Positions 56,538-64,000 of a DNA stretch of 64,000 bases are shown piece after piece. The position numbers were made by a program, and so were the translations under genes. Every line of letters starts with the position of its first letter. Position 1 is the first letter of the stretch. The stretch is from Francisella halioticida (GTDB taxonomy: Bacteria > Pseudomonadota > Gammaproteobacteria > Francisellales > Francisellaceae), in assembly GCF_002211785.1 (NCBI RefSeq), contig NZ_CP022132.1, forward strand, positions 248,001 to 312,000, read 5' to 3'. The notes under the pieces were generated by a model that worked only from the letters and a program-made list of their open reading frames with translations, made no database searches and was not told the DNA's origin.

Positions 56538-56643
56538 TATTAAGCCTCTCTATTTGTATAATTATTTAAAGAGTAGTAATTGTGTGTATTCTACAGAAAA
56601 AAATGGTCTTAATACAGATAGATGAGATTTGTTTAGAAAAATA

Positions 56644-57684
56644 TTAATTAATAGTAGCTGTTGCAAGAGCTATAGCTACTAAATATGGATCAGAGTTTGC
56701 ACCAGGCCTTCTATCTTCAAAGTATCCATAACCTTTTAATGCAACAGGTCGTGGTATTCTAATAGAGCACCCTCTGTCAGCATCGCCAACTTTAAATGTA
56801 TCAATATCACATGTTTCATACTCACCGGTTAATCTTTCATGAAGGTCAAAGCCATAGTTTAGAATATCCTTGGTATGATTCTTTTCTAAATTTTTAACTA
56901 TATCTGAAATTGCTTGTTTACCTTGTTGAGGATCTCTAGTTTTTTTGGTAGAGAAGTTAGTGTGTAAGCCAGCGCCATTCCAATCACCTTTAATAGGCTT
57001 ATTATCAAAAGAGATAGTTATGTCATATTCTTCACCTAGCCTTTCTAGTAGCCATCTAGCAATATGAGTATGATCAGATACGTTTAATATACCAGCATCT
57101 TCTCCTTCAATACCTCTATAACCTATTTGGAATTCCCATTGGCCAGGCATTACTTCAGCATTGATCCCATAGAATAAAATTCCAGCATCTAAGCAAGCTT
57201 GCATATGAGTCTCTACTAAGTCACGTCCAAAAGTCTTACTTGCTCCTGCACTGCAATAGTATGGGCCTTGAGGGCCAGGGAAGCCATCAGTAGGCCATCC
57301 TAGTGGACGATTATCTTTAAACATAGTGTATTCTTGCTCGAATCCTGCCCACATTTCATGGCTTTCGCCAGCATTATTCAAAATCTCTCTTAATTTCGCT
57401 CTATTGTTTGTTTTGTGAGGAGTTTTCCCATCTGGATTATAAACCTCACATAAAACGATATAACCACATTCTCTTAAAGGGTCAATTACAAAATTGACTG
57501 GTTTGATTATACAATCAGAATCGCTACCTGTAGCCTGGTTTGTAGAGGAGCCATCAAAGCTCCATTCAGGGAAGTCCTGAGCATTAGCAATCTCTTTAAA
57601 AGGTAATACTCTTGCTTTTGATCTAAGTTCAGGTACTGGATCTGTACCATCAATCCAGATATATTCCGCGGTTATTATTTTCAT
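56644..57684 (-). CDS. glnA: Glutamine synthetase, eukaryotic-like type II
   Basis: About 346 residues from ATG 57684 (MKIITAEYIWIDG), with AAGGAAG upstream; an ATG nine codons earlier is less likely. Signatures of GSII: EYIWIDGTDPVPELRSK at the start, WSFDGSSTNQATG near 40, FEQEYTMF and PGPQGPYYCS near 114-140, and CSIRIPRP near 305. Most gamma-proteobacteria rely on the 470-residue GSI-type glnA. Converts glutamate, ammonia and ATP to glutamine. No adenylylation site of GSI type. Located upstream of the glutaminase on the same strand. Confidence 0.92.
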   Translation of the reverse strand: MKIITAEYIWIDGTDPVPELRSKARVLPFKEIANAQDFPEWSFDGSSTNQATGSDSDCIIKPVNFVIDPLRECGYIVLCEVYNPDGKTPHKTNNRAKLREILNNAGESHEMWAGFEQEYTMFKDNRPLGWPTDGFPGPQGPYYCSAGASKTFGRDLVETHMQACLDAGILFYGINAEVMPGQWEFQIGYRGIEGEDAGILNVSDHTHIARWLLERLGEEYDITISFDNKPIKGDWNGAGLHTNFSTKKTRDPQQGKQAISDIVKNLEKNHTKDILNYGFDLHERLTGEYETCDIDTFKVGDADRGCSIRIPRPVALKGYGYFEDRRPGANSDPYLVAIALATATIN

Positions 57685-57814
57685 TTTTACTCTAGCTTCC
57701 TTAACTTTCATTGGCTCAACAATATAAATGATAGCAAGTGTCTAAAAAAAGTAAATAATAAACTATAGTAACTTTATAAAAAAATCATAAGTTTTGATAA
57801 AATTCAACCCTGAA

Positions 57815-58795
57815 CTAACTAAATAATTGAAAAATTATTTCATTCAACTGCAATCGGATATTTGATTTTTTAGCTCCCTTTATGGATAAGTCAGTATCAA
57901 GACACATTTCCAAACATTGTGATATTATGTTTGAATCAATTCTATTTGCCAAGCTTGTATAAAATTTTTGTTTTGATTGCCAGATATTATTATCTTTAAA
58001 TATTTTCTGATGATATGTTATTTGAGTGTTTTTTAGTTGTGAAAGAATTCTTAGCTCTTTTTTTAGACACCATAATATTAAAGGAGGCTTATCATTTTCA
58101 TTTAGAATATTGTTCAAAATCTTTAAAGCTTTAGTTCTTTGTTGTTTAAGGATAGCTTCAGAAAGATCAAATACATCATAGTTTGCATGTTCATAAAGAA
58201 AAGGACGTACTGTATTCTCATCAAAAAAAGGAGTGTTCTGTCTAGACAGAAGTTTTAGTATTTGCTTTGTAGCAATAAGGTTGCCTTCTGTTTTTTGTGT
58301 TAAGAGTTCTACCGCTTGTCTAGTAATGTTAATGTTTAGATTTGCTACTTCGTTATCTATTATATTTATAGCATTGGTGAAGTTTGGTTGATATATTTTC
58401 ACGTGTATGGCTTTGTTTGTAAGGCTTTGAAACCATTTTGCGGAGGTGTTTTGTTTTTTCATACCACTAAAAACAAGTAGGTAAACATTTTCATCATCTC
58501 TTAATAGGTTTTCAGTTAGACCATACTGAAGGTTTTTTTGTGGAGGTTTTTCAAAGTTAAATTGAATAAATTTATCCATTGAAAATAGACTTAGACTATT
58601 TGTTTCATTATATAATACATCTAAGTTTTGTTCAGTTAAGTCATGATAAGAGATTTCAAACTCTTTTTGTTTAAATTGCTTGGTTATTTTTTCAATAATA
58701 TTATGTTTTTGTAGAGGCTCATCTCCAGTTATAATAAATAGCTTGTAATCTGTAAGATCATTTCTTTTTAGAAAATCAAAGTAACTTAGTTCCAT
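57815..58795 (-). CDS. holA: DNA polymerase III delta subunit
   Basis: A 326-residue clamp-loader subunit. It starts MELSYFDFLKRN and includes LFIITGDEPLQKHNIIEKI near 18 and the RDDENVYLLVFSGMKKQNTSAKWF stretch near 98, typical of HolA domain I, with a C-terminal collar domain. It opens the beta clamp together with DnaX. Low similarity family, so the call rests on overall pattern. Divergent from the lipocalin gene; the usual lptE neighbour is absent. Confidence 0.85.
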   Translation of the reverse strand: MELSYFDFLKRNDLTDYKLFIITGDEPLQKHNIIEKITKQFKQKEFEISYHDLTEQNLDVLYNETNSLSLFSMDKFIQFNFEKPPQKNLQYGLTENLLRDDENVYLLVFSGMKKQNTSAKWFQSLTNKAIHVKIYQPNFTNAINIIDNEVANLNINITRQAVELLTQKTEGNLIATKQILKLLSRQNTPFFDENTVRPFLYEHANYDVFDLSEAILKQQRTKALKILNNILNENDKPPLILWCLKKELRILSQLKNTQITYHQKIFKDNNIWQSKQKFYTSLANRIDSNIISQCLEMCLDTDLSIKGAKKSNIRLQLNEIIFQLFS

Positions 58796-58883
58796 AATAT
58801 TAAAAAAATTTAACTATTCTTATAACGAATATTTAGTTTACTATATTGTATACCTATTAGAAATTTAAAAAAGAGATTTAAAT

Positions 58884-59402
58884 ATGAAAAAGCTATTCGT
58901 GATATTAGTAAGTGTATTTGTGATATTGCTTTCTGGATGTGTAACAAAGCCTGATGGTATTGAGCCTGTAAAGAACTTTCAAGCAGGTAAATATTTAGGT
59001 AAATGGTATGAAATAGCACGTTTTGATAATAGTTTTGAAAAAGGTATGACAAATGTTTATGCACAATATAGTTTAAATCCTAATGGTTCTATAAAAGTGG
59101 TAAATAGTGGAATCACCCCTTCTACAGGTAAAAGAAGCTATGCAAAGGGTGTCGCAAAATTTGTTGAAAATAAAAATACTGCATATTTAAAAGTTTCATT
59201 CTTTAGACCGTTCTATGGTGCATATGTTGTATTTAAGTTAGATGATAATTATAAGTATGCTTATGTTGCTGGCGATAATAAGAATTATTTATGGCTACTT
59301 TCTAGAACTAAAATAGTTCCTAAAAATGTAAAGCAAGATTTTGTTAAAAAAGCAAAAGAACTTGGATATAATACTAGTAAGCTAGTGTGGGTTAAACAAT
59401 AA
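58884..59402 (+). CDS. blc: Outer-membrane lipocalin lipoprotein (Blc-like)
   Basis: A 172-residue lipocalin with lipoprotein signal MKKLFVILVSVFVILLSGC (lipidated Cys at 19). The first lipocalin motif is GKYLGKWYEIARFDNSFEKG near 35 (GxW), with the rest of the eight-stranded barrel including YAYVAGDNKNYLWLLSR near 135. It binds lysophospholipids or other lipids at the outer membrane. AAGAGATTTAA lies before the ATG. Confidence 0.93.
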   Translation: MKKLFVILVSVFVILLSGCVTKPDGIEPVKNFQAGKYLGKWYEIARFDNSFEKGMTNVYAQYSLNPNGSIKVVNSGITPSTGKRSYAKGVAKFVENKNTAYLKVSFFRPFYGAYVVFKLDDNYKYAYVAGDNKNYLWLLSRTKIVPKNVKQDFVKKAKELGYNTSKLVWVKQ

Positions 59403-59423
59403 TTTTTTATTTAAATTTTTTTA

Positions 59424-59452
59424 AAAAAATGTAAAATATACATACATTTTTT
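59424..59452 (+). terminator. Possible terminator after the lipocalin gene
   Basis: AAAAAATGTA and TACATTTTTT pair perfectly across a 9-base loop, ending in six T, about 20 bp after the lipocalin stop. The stem is nearly all A-T, so strength is doubtful; the symmetric form could work on both strands. Confidence 0.4.
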
Positions 59453-59469
59453 CTACCTTAAAAGTATTA

Positions 59470-60738
59470 GTGTCTCAATCTTATAAGTTTAATAAATTCG
59501 ATCTAAGCTGGCTTGTTGTTAGTATAGGAATGGCTGTAGGGGCTGGTATTGTTCTTGTTCCTGTAAGTGTAGGTGTTGTTGGTTTTGCTGTTTTTGCGAT
59601 ATCAATATTGATAGCTTACCCTGGGATATATCTTTTTCAAAAGCTTTATATTCAAACATTATTTGAATCAAAACACCCTAAAGATTATAAAGAAGTTGTC
59701 GCTGAACTATTAGGAAGTAAGTGGTCAGCTTTCTTAGGGGCTTTGTACTTATTTATGATGATAATATGGACAGTGATATATGCTGAAGTTGTTACAAAGT
59801 CTTTGGCATCATACTTGTATATGTTTAAGCTAACTACAAATCCGCACCTTGAGCAAAGTGCTTTATATAGTGCTATCTTGATGATTATTTTGATATTTTT
59901 AGGAATGAAAAGCCAAAAGGTTTTTGTAAGAATATCTACATTTTTAGTAACTATACTGATAGTAGCTATTATTATCGTATCTTTTTGTTTAATACCATTA
60001 TGGTCGGTTAATAATCTTTTGATACTACCTCATAATAGTGGCGAGTTTGTGGCTAAAAGTATTATAATGCTGCCATTCTCCTTAACATCAATCTTATTTA
60101 TTCAATCGCTAAGTCCTATGGTTATTGGCTATAGATCTCACTATTCTGACCTGGATAAGAATTTTGTCTTAAATAAAACTCTTATAACTATGAGTATAGC
60201 ATTTGGTATTTTGGTTATAATTATAGGTTTCTATGTGTTATCTTTTTCGCTAGTCATTCCAAAGACTCAAGCATTGCAGGCAACAGCAAATAATCAGTCA
60301 GCTTTTATATTGCTGGAGAAGAATGGAGTATCAAATAATATATTATATATTTGTGGAATTATTATCAGCTTATGTGCTATCTTGACATCTTTTTTAAGTA
60401 TCTTAGCAGGCATGGAGGAATCTTTAAGGGGAATTTTAAGAGATAAGCTTAGGAAAAATGGTTTAGCTATTGAAGGAAAAGGTTTATTCAGTCTCAATAC
60501 TATAGTAGTAGTCATAATTTTCTTATTAACATGGCTTTCGATAGTTTTTAATGCACCAATATATAAACTAGTACCTTTATCTGGGCCTATATTTGGTATA
60601 TTGGGATGCTTAGTTCCTGCGTATATAGTTTTTAAAACATCAAGCTTAAAGAAGTATCGTACTAAAAGTATTTATTTTATTATTTTTATAGGTGTCGTTT
60701 TAGTTATATCTCCACTGTTGACATCAGCATTGTCGTAG
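59470..60738 (+). CDS. HAAAP-family amino acid permease
   Basis: A 422-residue inner-membrane protein with eleven hydrophobic helices. The start FDLSWLVVSIGMAVGAGIVLVPV resembles the hydroxy/aromatic amino acid permease family (SdaC, TdcC, Mtr, TyrP); the SPMVIGYRSHY stretch near 213 resembles SdaC-like serine transporters. Most likely imports serine, threonine or an aromatic amino acid with protons. The start is GTG at 59470, the first possible start with a full first helix. Element 1 copy C lies about 50 bp downstream. Confidence 0.82.
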   Translation: MSQSYKFNKFDLSWLVVSIGMAVGAGIVLVPVSVGVVGFAVFAISILIAYPGIYLFQKLYIQTLFESKHPKDYKEVVAELLGSKWSAFLGALYLFMMIIWTVIYAEVVTKSLASYLYMFKLTTNPHLEQSALYSAILMIILIFLGMKSQKVFVRISTFLVTILIVAIIIVSFCLIPLWSVNNLLILPHNSGEFVAKSIIMLPFSLTSILFIQSLSPMVIGYRSHYSDLDKNFVLNKTLITMSIAFGILVIIIGFYVLSFSLVIPKTQALQATANNQSAFILLEKNGVSNNILYICGIIISLCAILTSFLSILAGMEESLRGILRDKLRKNGLAIEGKGLFSLNTIVVVIIFLLTWLSIVFNAPIYKLVPLSGPIFGILGCLVPAYIVFKTSSLKKYRTKSIYFIIFIGVVLVISPLLTSALS

Positions 60739-60791
60739 AGTAGAAAAACTATATTAAATCTAAATTCAGAAAATAATAGAAGAATATGAAG

Positions 60792-62011
60792 TGATCATAC
60801 CCTCCTATTTGGGACACTTAGGTGTTAAGAAAAGGAGACAAGATGAGATATACAAAAGAGTTTAAAGATGAAGCTGTTAAATTATGTTTACAACCAGATG
60901 CAAATAGACGATAAATAGCAGATAATTTAGGGGTTAAATATAAAACCATTTGCAGTTGGATATCCAAAGCCATGTCAAACCCTCAGAAAGAAATAAAGAT
61001 AGATTATAAAACGCAGTACCAGCAACTATCTTTTGAAAATACTGATTTGAAGAAAAAACTCAAACAGGCAGAAACAGAGCGTGAAATACTAAAAAAGTCA
61101 GCAGCGTACTTTGCAAAGCAAAATCTGTAAGGTACGCCTTTATTAAGGAGCATTATAAAGTTATGCCAGTAACAACACTATGTAAATCTTTGAATGTGAG
61201 CACATCTTCATATTACAGATGGATTCATAAACCTATAGGTAAAAGGCAATATAATGATGCTGAACTAGATGATGCTATTTTAATGAACATAAATCTAGAT
61301 ATGGAAGTGTTAGGATATACAAAGAGCTTAAAGATATGGGTTGGAAAGTTACTCAACCTAGAGTATCTAAACGTATGAAATTACTTGGCTTACATGCTAA
61401 AGCGGCTCGTAAGCATAAGAAAACTACAGATTCTAACCACAACAAATATGTTTCTGATAATTTATTAGAACAAAACTTCACTGCTTTATCTGTAAATCAT
61501 AGGTGGGTTACAGATATAACTTATGTACCTACACAAGAGGGGTGGCTGTATCTTTGTGTGATTATAGATTTATTCTCAAGATCAGTTATTGGTTGGGCAA
61601 TGGATTCTAGGATGAAAGCGGATTTAGTTTGTAATGCTTTAAATATGGCATTATTTAGAAGAAATTTTCCTAGTGGTGTGATTATACACTCTGATAAATG
61701 GTCACAGTACTGTAGCAAACAATATCAAGACATTATTAAAGAACACTGGCTACTATCAAGTATGAGCTCTAAAGGATGCTGTTACGATAATACTGCTTGT
61801 GAAAGTTTCTTTGGAACTTTAAAAGTAGAGTTAGTACATGATGAAAGCTATAAAACTAGAGAAGAAGCTAAACTATCAATATTTGAATATATTGAAGCTT
61901 ACTATAATACAAAAAGGAGACATTCTACAATAAATTATATGACTCCATATCAATTTGAATATATAATGGAAAATGAAATAGTAAACTGTCCCAAATTGAC
62001 GGGGTAGATCA
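60792..62011 (+). mobile_element. IS3-family insertion sequence, element 1, copy C
   Basis: 1220 bp with complete ends and a 3-bp target duplication, AAG, on both sides (60789-60791 and 62012-62014). This is the clean, most recent insertion of the element and fixes its borders. It lies between the permease and purH without cutting a gene. Confidence 0.93.
60843..62007 (+). pseudogene. IS3 element 1 orfA/orfB, broken (copy C)
   Basis: OrfA starts at ATG 60843 and stops at codon 24 (TAA), exactly as in copy B. OrfB starts at 61163 and breaks at the shared frameshift near 61315, but the frame from 61336 (MGWKVTQPRV...) then runs unbroken for 223 residues to 62007 with all DDE residues. It has Trp in place of Gly in the HSDKWSQYC motif (GGG to TGG), a likely inactivating change, and NTACESF instead of NAACESF. 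Confidence 0.85.
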
Positions 62012-62028
62012 AAGTTATAAAGAGTTAA

Positions 62029-63576
62029 TTAATGTCTAAAATGTCTCATTCCTGTGAATACCATAGTTATACCAGCTTTGTTAGCAGCATCAATAACTTC
62101 TTGATCATTTTTCGACCCACCTGGTTGAATTACTGCAGTCGTGCCAGCTTTGATACATTCTTCTAAGCCATCAGCAAAAGGGAAGAAAGCATCAGATGCA
62201 ACAACAGAGTTTTTAGCGCTTTCATGAGCTTGAGCTTTTTCAGCACCAATTCTAGCAGAATCTACACGAGACATTTGTCCAGCACCTATACCAACTGTTT
62301 GAATATCTCTAGCATACACAATGGCATTTGATTTAACATATTTAACAGCTTTCCAAGCAAACATTAAATCAGCCCACTCTTTGTCAGTAGGTATTCTATC
62401 TGTAACAACTTTGCAGTCTTTTATCTCAACACCACCATTATCATATGATTGAGATAATATTCCACCATGGATGTTTTTGCTTATCATACGTGATGATTTT
62501 GTATCAAAAACTTTGCCTGTTTCTAGTACACGTAAGTTTTTCTTAGCAGCTAAAATTTCTAAAGCTTCTTGAGTAAAGCCTGGAGCTATTATAACTTCTA
62601 AGAACATCTTTCCTAAAGATTCAGCCCATTCTTTGTTAACTTCACAGTTAAAAGCGACAATACCACCAAATGCTGAAATTGGATCACAAGCTAAAGCTTT
62701 TTTCCAGGCTTCGTAAGCATTTTCACCAGAGGCTATACCGCAGGGGTTGGCATGTTTGATAATTGCACAAGATGGTTCAGAATATTCACAAACTATTTCA
62801 AACGCACCATCAGCATCATTTAAATTATTGTATGATAGTTCTTTACCTTGTAGTTGTTTAGCATTTGTGATGCTTATACAATCTGTATTTGTTGAATAGA
62901 CTGATGCTTTCTGGTGTGGATTTTCACCATATCTTAGAACTTGCTTAAGAGTTCCTACTGAAAAAAGTTTTTCTGGATACTCTTCGTCTAATTCTCTGCT
63001 AAACCAATTTGCAATATGGCTATCATATTCTGCTGTATGAGCAAAAGCTTCTTTGGCAAATTTCTTACGTGTTTTTAGGGTTGTTTGACCGTCATTTTGC
63101 GCCATTTCTTTTGTTACTGCTTCATATTGAGTAGGGTTTGTGACTATCGTTGTATGTTTATGGTTCTTTGCACATGAGCGAACCATTGATGGCCCACCTA
63201 TATCAATATTTTCAATACATGTATCAAAACCAGCTCCAAATTTAACAGTATTAACAAAAGGGTATAAATTAACAACAACCATATCTATTTGGCCAATACT
63301 ATTCTCTTGCATTGCTTGAAGGTGTTCGAAGTTGTCTCTATCAGCTAAGATACCACCGTGGATAAGAGGATGAAGTGTTTTAACACGGCCATTCATTATC
63401 TCTGGAAAATGAGTGTGCTCAGATACATCCTTGACGGCTAAACCAGCTTCTTTTAAGATTTTAGATGTTCCTCCTGTTGAAAGAATTTCTATGTTGTATT
63501 TAGCTAATTCTTTGGCAAAATCGACAACACCTGTTTTATCTGAAACAGATATTAGAACTCTTTTTATTTTTGACAT
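62029..63576 (-). CDS. purH: Bifunctional AICAR transformylase/IMP cyclohydrolase
   Basis: A 515-residue purine enzyme. The N-terminal IMP cyclohydrolase domain (about 1-195) begins KRVLISVSDKTGVVDFAKEL and holds TGGTSK and HGGILADRDN; the C-terminal transformylase domain includes LRYGENPHQKASVY near 213, the catalytic Lys-His in AIIKHANPCGIA near 265, and GAGQMSRVDSARIG near 427. It does the last two steps to IMP. Copy C of element 1 lies 18 bp downstream of the stop. Confidence 0.96.
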   Translation of the reverse strand: MSKIKRVLISVSDKTGVVDFAKELAKYNIEILSTGGTSKILKEAGLAVKDVSEHTHFPEIMNGRVKTLHPLIHGGILADRDNFEHLQAMQENSIGQIDMVVVNLYPFVNTVKFGAGFDTCIENIDIGGPSMVRSCAKNHKHTTIVTNPTQYEAVTKEMAQNDGQTTLKTRKKFAKEAFAHTAEYDSHIANWFSRELDEEYPEKLFSVGTLKQVLRYGENPHQKASVYSTNTDCISITNAKQLQGKELSYNNLNDADGAFEIVCEYSEPSCAIIKHANPCGIASGENAYEAWKKALACDPISAFGGIVAFNCEVNKEWAESLGKMFLEVIIAPGFTQEALEILAAKKNLRVLETGKVFDTKSSRMISKNIHGGILSQSYDNGGVEIKDCKVVTDRIPTDKEWADLMFAWKAVKYVKSNAIVYARDIQTVGIGAGQMSRVDSARIGAEKAQAHESAKNSVVASDAFFPFADGLEECIKAGTTAVIQPGGSKNDQEVIDAANKAGITMVFTGMRHFRH

Positions 63577-63631
63577 ATTTACCTCTTGTTTTAAAGTAGT
63601 GTTAATGTGTTATATAATTTATCAAATAGGA

Positions 63632-64000
63632 TTATATGGGGCTGCTTAAATTTAATTTTCTCATATTAAAAATAGTGAAAGATATAGCTGATAACGATAA
63701 GAATGAAAATAAGAATAAGAGTAAGAGTAAGAGTAAGAGTAAGAGTAAGAGTAAGAGTAAGAGTAGTAATTCACTGTAGTAGCCACTGTTGACAGTCGCG
63801 TTTGTTTTCTCCAATATTACGGCTGAGTAGTCGGCTTCAATATTTTTGACATATCCAAATAGTATTTGTGTAACATAGCCGCCCAATACAATGAAGGTAT
63901 TGTTAAGAGCCATCGCTCTTCCTATCATATTGTTATCAACTAAATAGGTGATTAACGCGAAACCTAGGACGATACCAGATGCCGATAAGCCTACAGCAAT
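63632..64000 (-). CDS. MFS transporter, C-terminal part with poly-leucine helix
   Basis: The frame is open to the window edge (IAVGLSASGIVLGFALITYLVDNN, then MIGRAMALNNTFIVLGGYVTQILFGYV) and ends at 63632. It looks like helices 10-12 of a major facilitator. The final helix is nearly pure leucine (about 17-18 in a row), coded by the hexamer repeat at 63721-63762, followed by LFLFSFLSLSAISFTIF. The substrate is not predictable. It lies upstream of purH on the same strand, with a gap of about 55 bp. Confidence 0.65.
   Translation of the reverse strand: MAVGLSASGIVLGFALITYLVDNNMIGRAMALNNTFIVLGGYVTQILFGYVKNIEADYSAVILEKTNATVNSGYYSELLLLLLLLLLLLLLLLLLFLFSFLSLSAISFTIFNMRKLNLSSPI
63721..63762. repeat. 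Hexanucleotide microsatellite inside the MFS gene
   Basis: Seven perfect GTAAGA units in a row, with degenerate units (ATAAGA, GTAGTA) at each edge. Read on the coding strand each unit gives two leucine codons (TTA CTC), so gain or loss of a unit keeps the frame and changes the last transmembrane helix by two residues. Confidence 0.92.

Noticed and set aside
63721-63762. CRISPR-like array
   Set aside because: The repeat is a plain 6-bp tandem without spacers.

Overview
This is an A+T-rich window from a gamma-proteobacterium. It is most likely a Francisella of the philomiragia/noatunensis/orientalis type. That assignment is an inference from several things: a RipA-type membrane protein, a DUF3573-type outer-membrane protein, core gene neighbourhoods (rpsP-rimM-trmD-rplS, tadA-ddl-ftsQAZ-lpxC, prfB-lysS), and many insertion sequences beside broken genes, as expected of a host-restricted lineage with a decaying genome.

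Layout. 1-8 kb: the end of a PAP2 phosphatase, rppH, a DMT-type permease cut by an IS, a HAD phosphatase, a 2OG-Fe(II) oxygenase, a secreted protein, then the minus-strand operon rpsP-rimM-(RTX-like remnant)-trmD-rplS-xerD. 8-11 kb: metK behind a near-consensus promoter, 640 bp of decayed DNA, and a fatty-acid desaturase. 11.4-17 kb: a scrap-yard holding a truncated transposase, an IS fragment, an IS3 element with a nonsense codon, ampD, an HPr-like remnant, a gene start cut by a lone IS end, and a frameshifted outer-membrane protein. 17-22.7 kb: antiporter, gamma-carbonic anhydrase, lolB, ispE, tRNA-Gln, an M14 peptidase and a YggT protein. 22.7-27 kb: an IS91-type transposase, a truncated unknown gene, an acyltransferase and an intact IS3 element. 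27-40.7 kb: housekeeping genes (ripA, tsaC, rpsA, tadA, ddl, ftsQ, ftsA, ftsZ, lpxC, dnaX, prfB, lysS). 40.7-45.7 kb: a GDSL lipase broken by nested ISs, a patatin and a composite IS. 45.9-54 kb: a six-gene operon (RidA, aldehyde dehydrogenase, atypical M19 dipeptidase homologue, BCCT transporter, two conserved unknowns) with a divergent LysR gene. 54-64 kb: CPBP protease, an animal-type glutaminase, type II glutamine synthetase, holA, lipocalin, amino-acid permease, a third copy of the first IS, purH, and an MFS transporter whose last helix is coded by a hexanucleotide repeat.

Three IS3-family elements account for most of the disruption. Element 1 (about 1.2 kb, two ORFs) has three near-complete copies and one fragment; every near-complete copy is defective and all share one frameshift. 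Element 2 (1312 bp, one ORF) has two intact copies and two fragments. Element 3 (about 1.29 kb) has one copy with a stop codon and one lone 36-bp end.

The most interesting items are: the betaine-type operon at 46-53 kb, whose dipeptidase homologue lacks the classical metal motif; a ten-A slippery run in dnaX with stops immediately after it in both shifted frames; the glutaminase/glutamine synthetase pair of eukaryotic type; the in-frame hexamer repeat in the MFS gene; and the RTX-like remnant inside a ribosomal operon.
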